Assembly (NCBI GenBank): GCA_016584305.1
Contig: JACEEZ010015310.1
Coordinates: 125,001-189,000 of the forward strand
DNA from: Chionoecetes opilio
Lineage: Eukaryota > Arthropoda > Malacostraca > Decapoda > Majidae
Length of the DNA: 64,000 nucleotides
Reading direction: 5' to 3'
The position numbers and the translations under genes are program-made. Under the pieces are notes generated by a model. That model made no database searches. It had not been told where the DNA came from and saw nothing but the letters and a program-made list of their open reading frames with translations. The first letter of the stretch is position 1. Each line of letters begins with the position of its first letter. This document shows positions 62,876-64,000 of the stretch, one piece after another.

Positions 62876-63340
62876 ATGACCAATGTTTGGTACGCACTGC
62901 GACACAGACGTCGTTGCAATGTAGGAAAGTACCTTTCCCCGACCACCCAGCATCAGATGGCAGGCCCCGGGGGTGCTTTTTGGAAGGGAAAGAACTTCTG
63001 TACCGGGATATCAATCCCATATGCCAGCCGGGGAAAAGATAGGTCAACGCATTGCCTATTTTCCCACAGTTTAAGGGGCTGCGACACAACTTCCCCTTTC
63101 TTCGGCAAAGGGGAAAAAATCAGCTGGGGGGCTTGGGGAAAGCCTACGGGGGTGACGGAGGCCTTTAACAACTTTATGAAAACACCCCTTTCATGACTGG
63201 ACAGTGAAAGCAAGCAAATTTCCGTGCTCGAGGGCTTCACCGTGTCATCTACAATAAGACGAGCAAAATTGGACTCTGTGACGAGGCACTAGGGAATCTT
63301 CTCCAAAAAACAGGCAATGGAAAAAAAATTCCCCCAAGCA
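62876..63340 (+). pseudogene. GCDTTS-motif protein, central part
   Basis: The frame 62876-63196 includes FSHSLRGCDTTSPFFGKGEK (GCDTTS from 63077), then ISWGAWGKPTGVTEAFNNF and a TGA at 63194-63196. The same frame continues LDSESKQISVLEGFTVSSTI and RRAKLDSVTRH. Relatives known from animal genomes read H-x-L-x-GCDTTS-x-F-x-GKGK followed by a helix with W and VTEAF, then LDS/LE-F motifs. The function is not established; a nuclease-like fold has been suggested for GCDTT-type motifs. That last point is inference. Confidence 0.55.
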
Positions 63341-63600
63341 AAAGCCCCTTTTGCAGCACACACTGGGCAGTCTACCAAGTGGAATTGGGGAACCATGATC
63401 AATGTGAGCAGAAGCCTCCAAAACCCCGAGGGCTTTGGGGTGGCTCTAGAGAGTGAACGAAACCTGGGTCCTGTGTGGTCCAATCGGCCCCCAGCGAAAT
63501 GGTCAGTGTGGCTGCAAAAACGCCACTCGGGGGACATGCTCAGCAAGAGGGGCAGTGGAAAGGGACCGAAAAAGGCTGCCAATGTGAAAAACTTAGCCCA
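63330..63600 (+). pseudogene. GCDTTS-motif protein, C-terminal Cys-rich part
   Basis: Frame fragments give NPEGFG followed by a W-rich region and, from 63504, QCGCKNATRGTCSARG. A C-x-C-K ... C-x-x-R pattern resembles a CXC (tesmin/TSO1-like) cysteine cluster that follows the GCDTTS domain in this protein type. It is in a different frame from 63077, so at least one indel separates them. Confidence 0.45.
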
Positions 63601-63851
63601 AAGTAAAATTTTTTTCCCCGTTGGGGGAATATACCCCGGTCTGAAAGAGTTCCATTTTTCTTGATTTTTTGTTGGTTTTTGGGGGGGCTCCGAATTTTAA
63701 ATTTGACACGCGTTACTAGTTAAAACCCCTACCGACCAGGGGATTACAAAAAAAAATGATAACGAAAAAAATTGTGTTTTTGAAAACCCGGGGGCCTACG
63801 TTAATTAGAACGTTTAAAAAAAAAAGGGAAAAAGCACCCGAGACACCTAAT

Positions 63852-64000
63852 TTTCAAATATTGTTTTTAAAAAAACTTCTAAATTTTTTTTTAAAAACAA
63901 TTACACCAAAATGATCGGGAAAAGACTATTTTCTCATTTTCTGCAATAAAAAAAAAATTTTTTTTCCCCAAAAAAAAAAAAAAAAAAATTTTTTTTTTTT
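63852..64000. repeat. A/T homopolymer low-complexity end
   Basis: Long A and T runs with few other bases continue to the window end. This looks like low-quality or tail-like sequence. Confidence 0.8.

Larger units (their letters stand above)
61411..63851 (+). mobile_element. degenerate element with GCDTTS-type protein
   Basis: ATTAGGTGTCTCGG next to the N is mirrored by CCGAGACACCTAAT at 63838-63851, a possible terminal inverted repeat. Inside, plus-strand reading frames break at nearly every homopolymer. The GCDTTS region and a Cys cluster near the C-terminus identify a protein type found in many animal mobile elements. Duplicated AACCCGGGGGCC lies near both ends in direct orientation. Sequence quality may be poor here. 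Confidence 0.5.

Noticed and set aside
62597..63582. Minus-strand open frames in the last segment
   Set aside because: The GCDTTS and Cys-cluster motifs are on the plus strand; the minus frames have no domain and are likely shadows.

Overview
This window is eukaryotic, repeat-dominated DNA, most likely from an arthropod and plausibly a decapod crustacean. The reasons are irregular TTAGG-type (arthropod telomere-like) repeat tracts, CR1-like and RTE-like LINEs, many pogo/Tigger-type elements with TA target duplications, tRNA-like SINEs, Helitron-like elements, abundant microsatellites, and no compact gene organisation. No intact protein-coding gene is visible. The only candidate host coding sequence is a 60-bp exon on the minus strand (10945-11004) with good splice signals and a WD40-like reading. 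Everything else coding is mobile-element debris with stops and frameshifts. Family names below rest on motifs read by eye, not on database searches.

Layout. 1-9.2 kb: two LINE fragments, pogo/Tigger-type MITEs, a hAT fragment with a BED zinc finger, a foldback element (5.06-6.29 kb), a Bel/Pao-like pol remnant and an RTE copy. 9.2-11.2 kb: a TTAA-flanked element, then the WD40-like exon. 11.2-25.2 kb: three CR1-like LINE copies on the plus strand (A, B, C), each split by TA-duplicating elements, two of which carry a 153-bp tandem array derived from the 3' coding end of another LINE. 25.2-38.7 kb: nested pogo-type elements, a hAT-like MITE with an 8-bp duplication, SINEs, a LINE endonuclease remnant and two RTE copies, one of them a chimeric insertion with a 13-bp duplication. 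38.7-46.1 kb: a Harbinger-type element with two converging decayed ORFs, minisatellites, a Helitron-like element, a HARBI1-like fragment, a piggyBac-type MITE and a small Tigger element.

46.4-51.9 kb: a cluster of foldback elements, several with irregular TTAGG-type arrays as their central loop; one holds a Merlin-type element with an 8-bp duplication. 52.2-58.7 kb: a minus-strand LINE cut by a 4.9-kb hAT-type composite with an 8-bp duplication; the composite carries two oppositely oriented 1.5-1.6 kb elements forming a long palindrome plus an RTE insertion. 58.7-61.4 kb: short foldback elements and Helitron-like copies, one with a matching empty site nearby in the window. An N at 61410 marks a join or gap; beyond it the sequence changes character (long homopolymers, broken frames) and holds a degenerate element protein with a GCDTTS motif and a cysteine cluster.

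The elements form a stratigraphy rather than a pathway: CR1-like and CCHC-type LINEs were hit by TA-, TTAA- and 8-bp-duplicating DNA elements, and some of those were hit by SINEs, RTE copies or further DNA elements.
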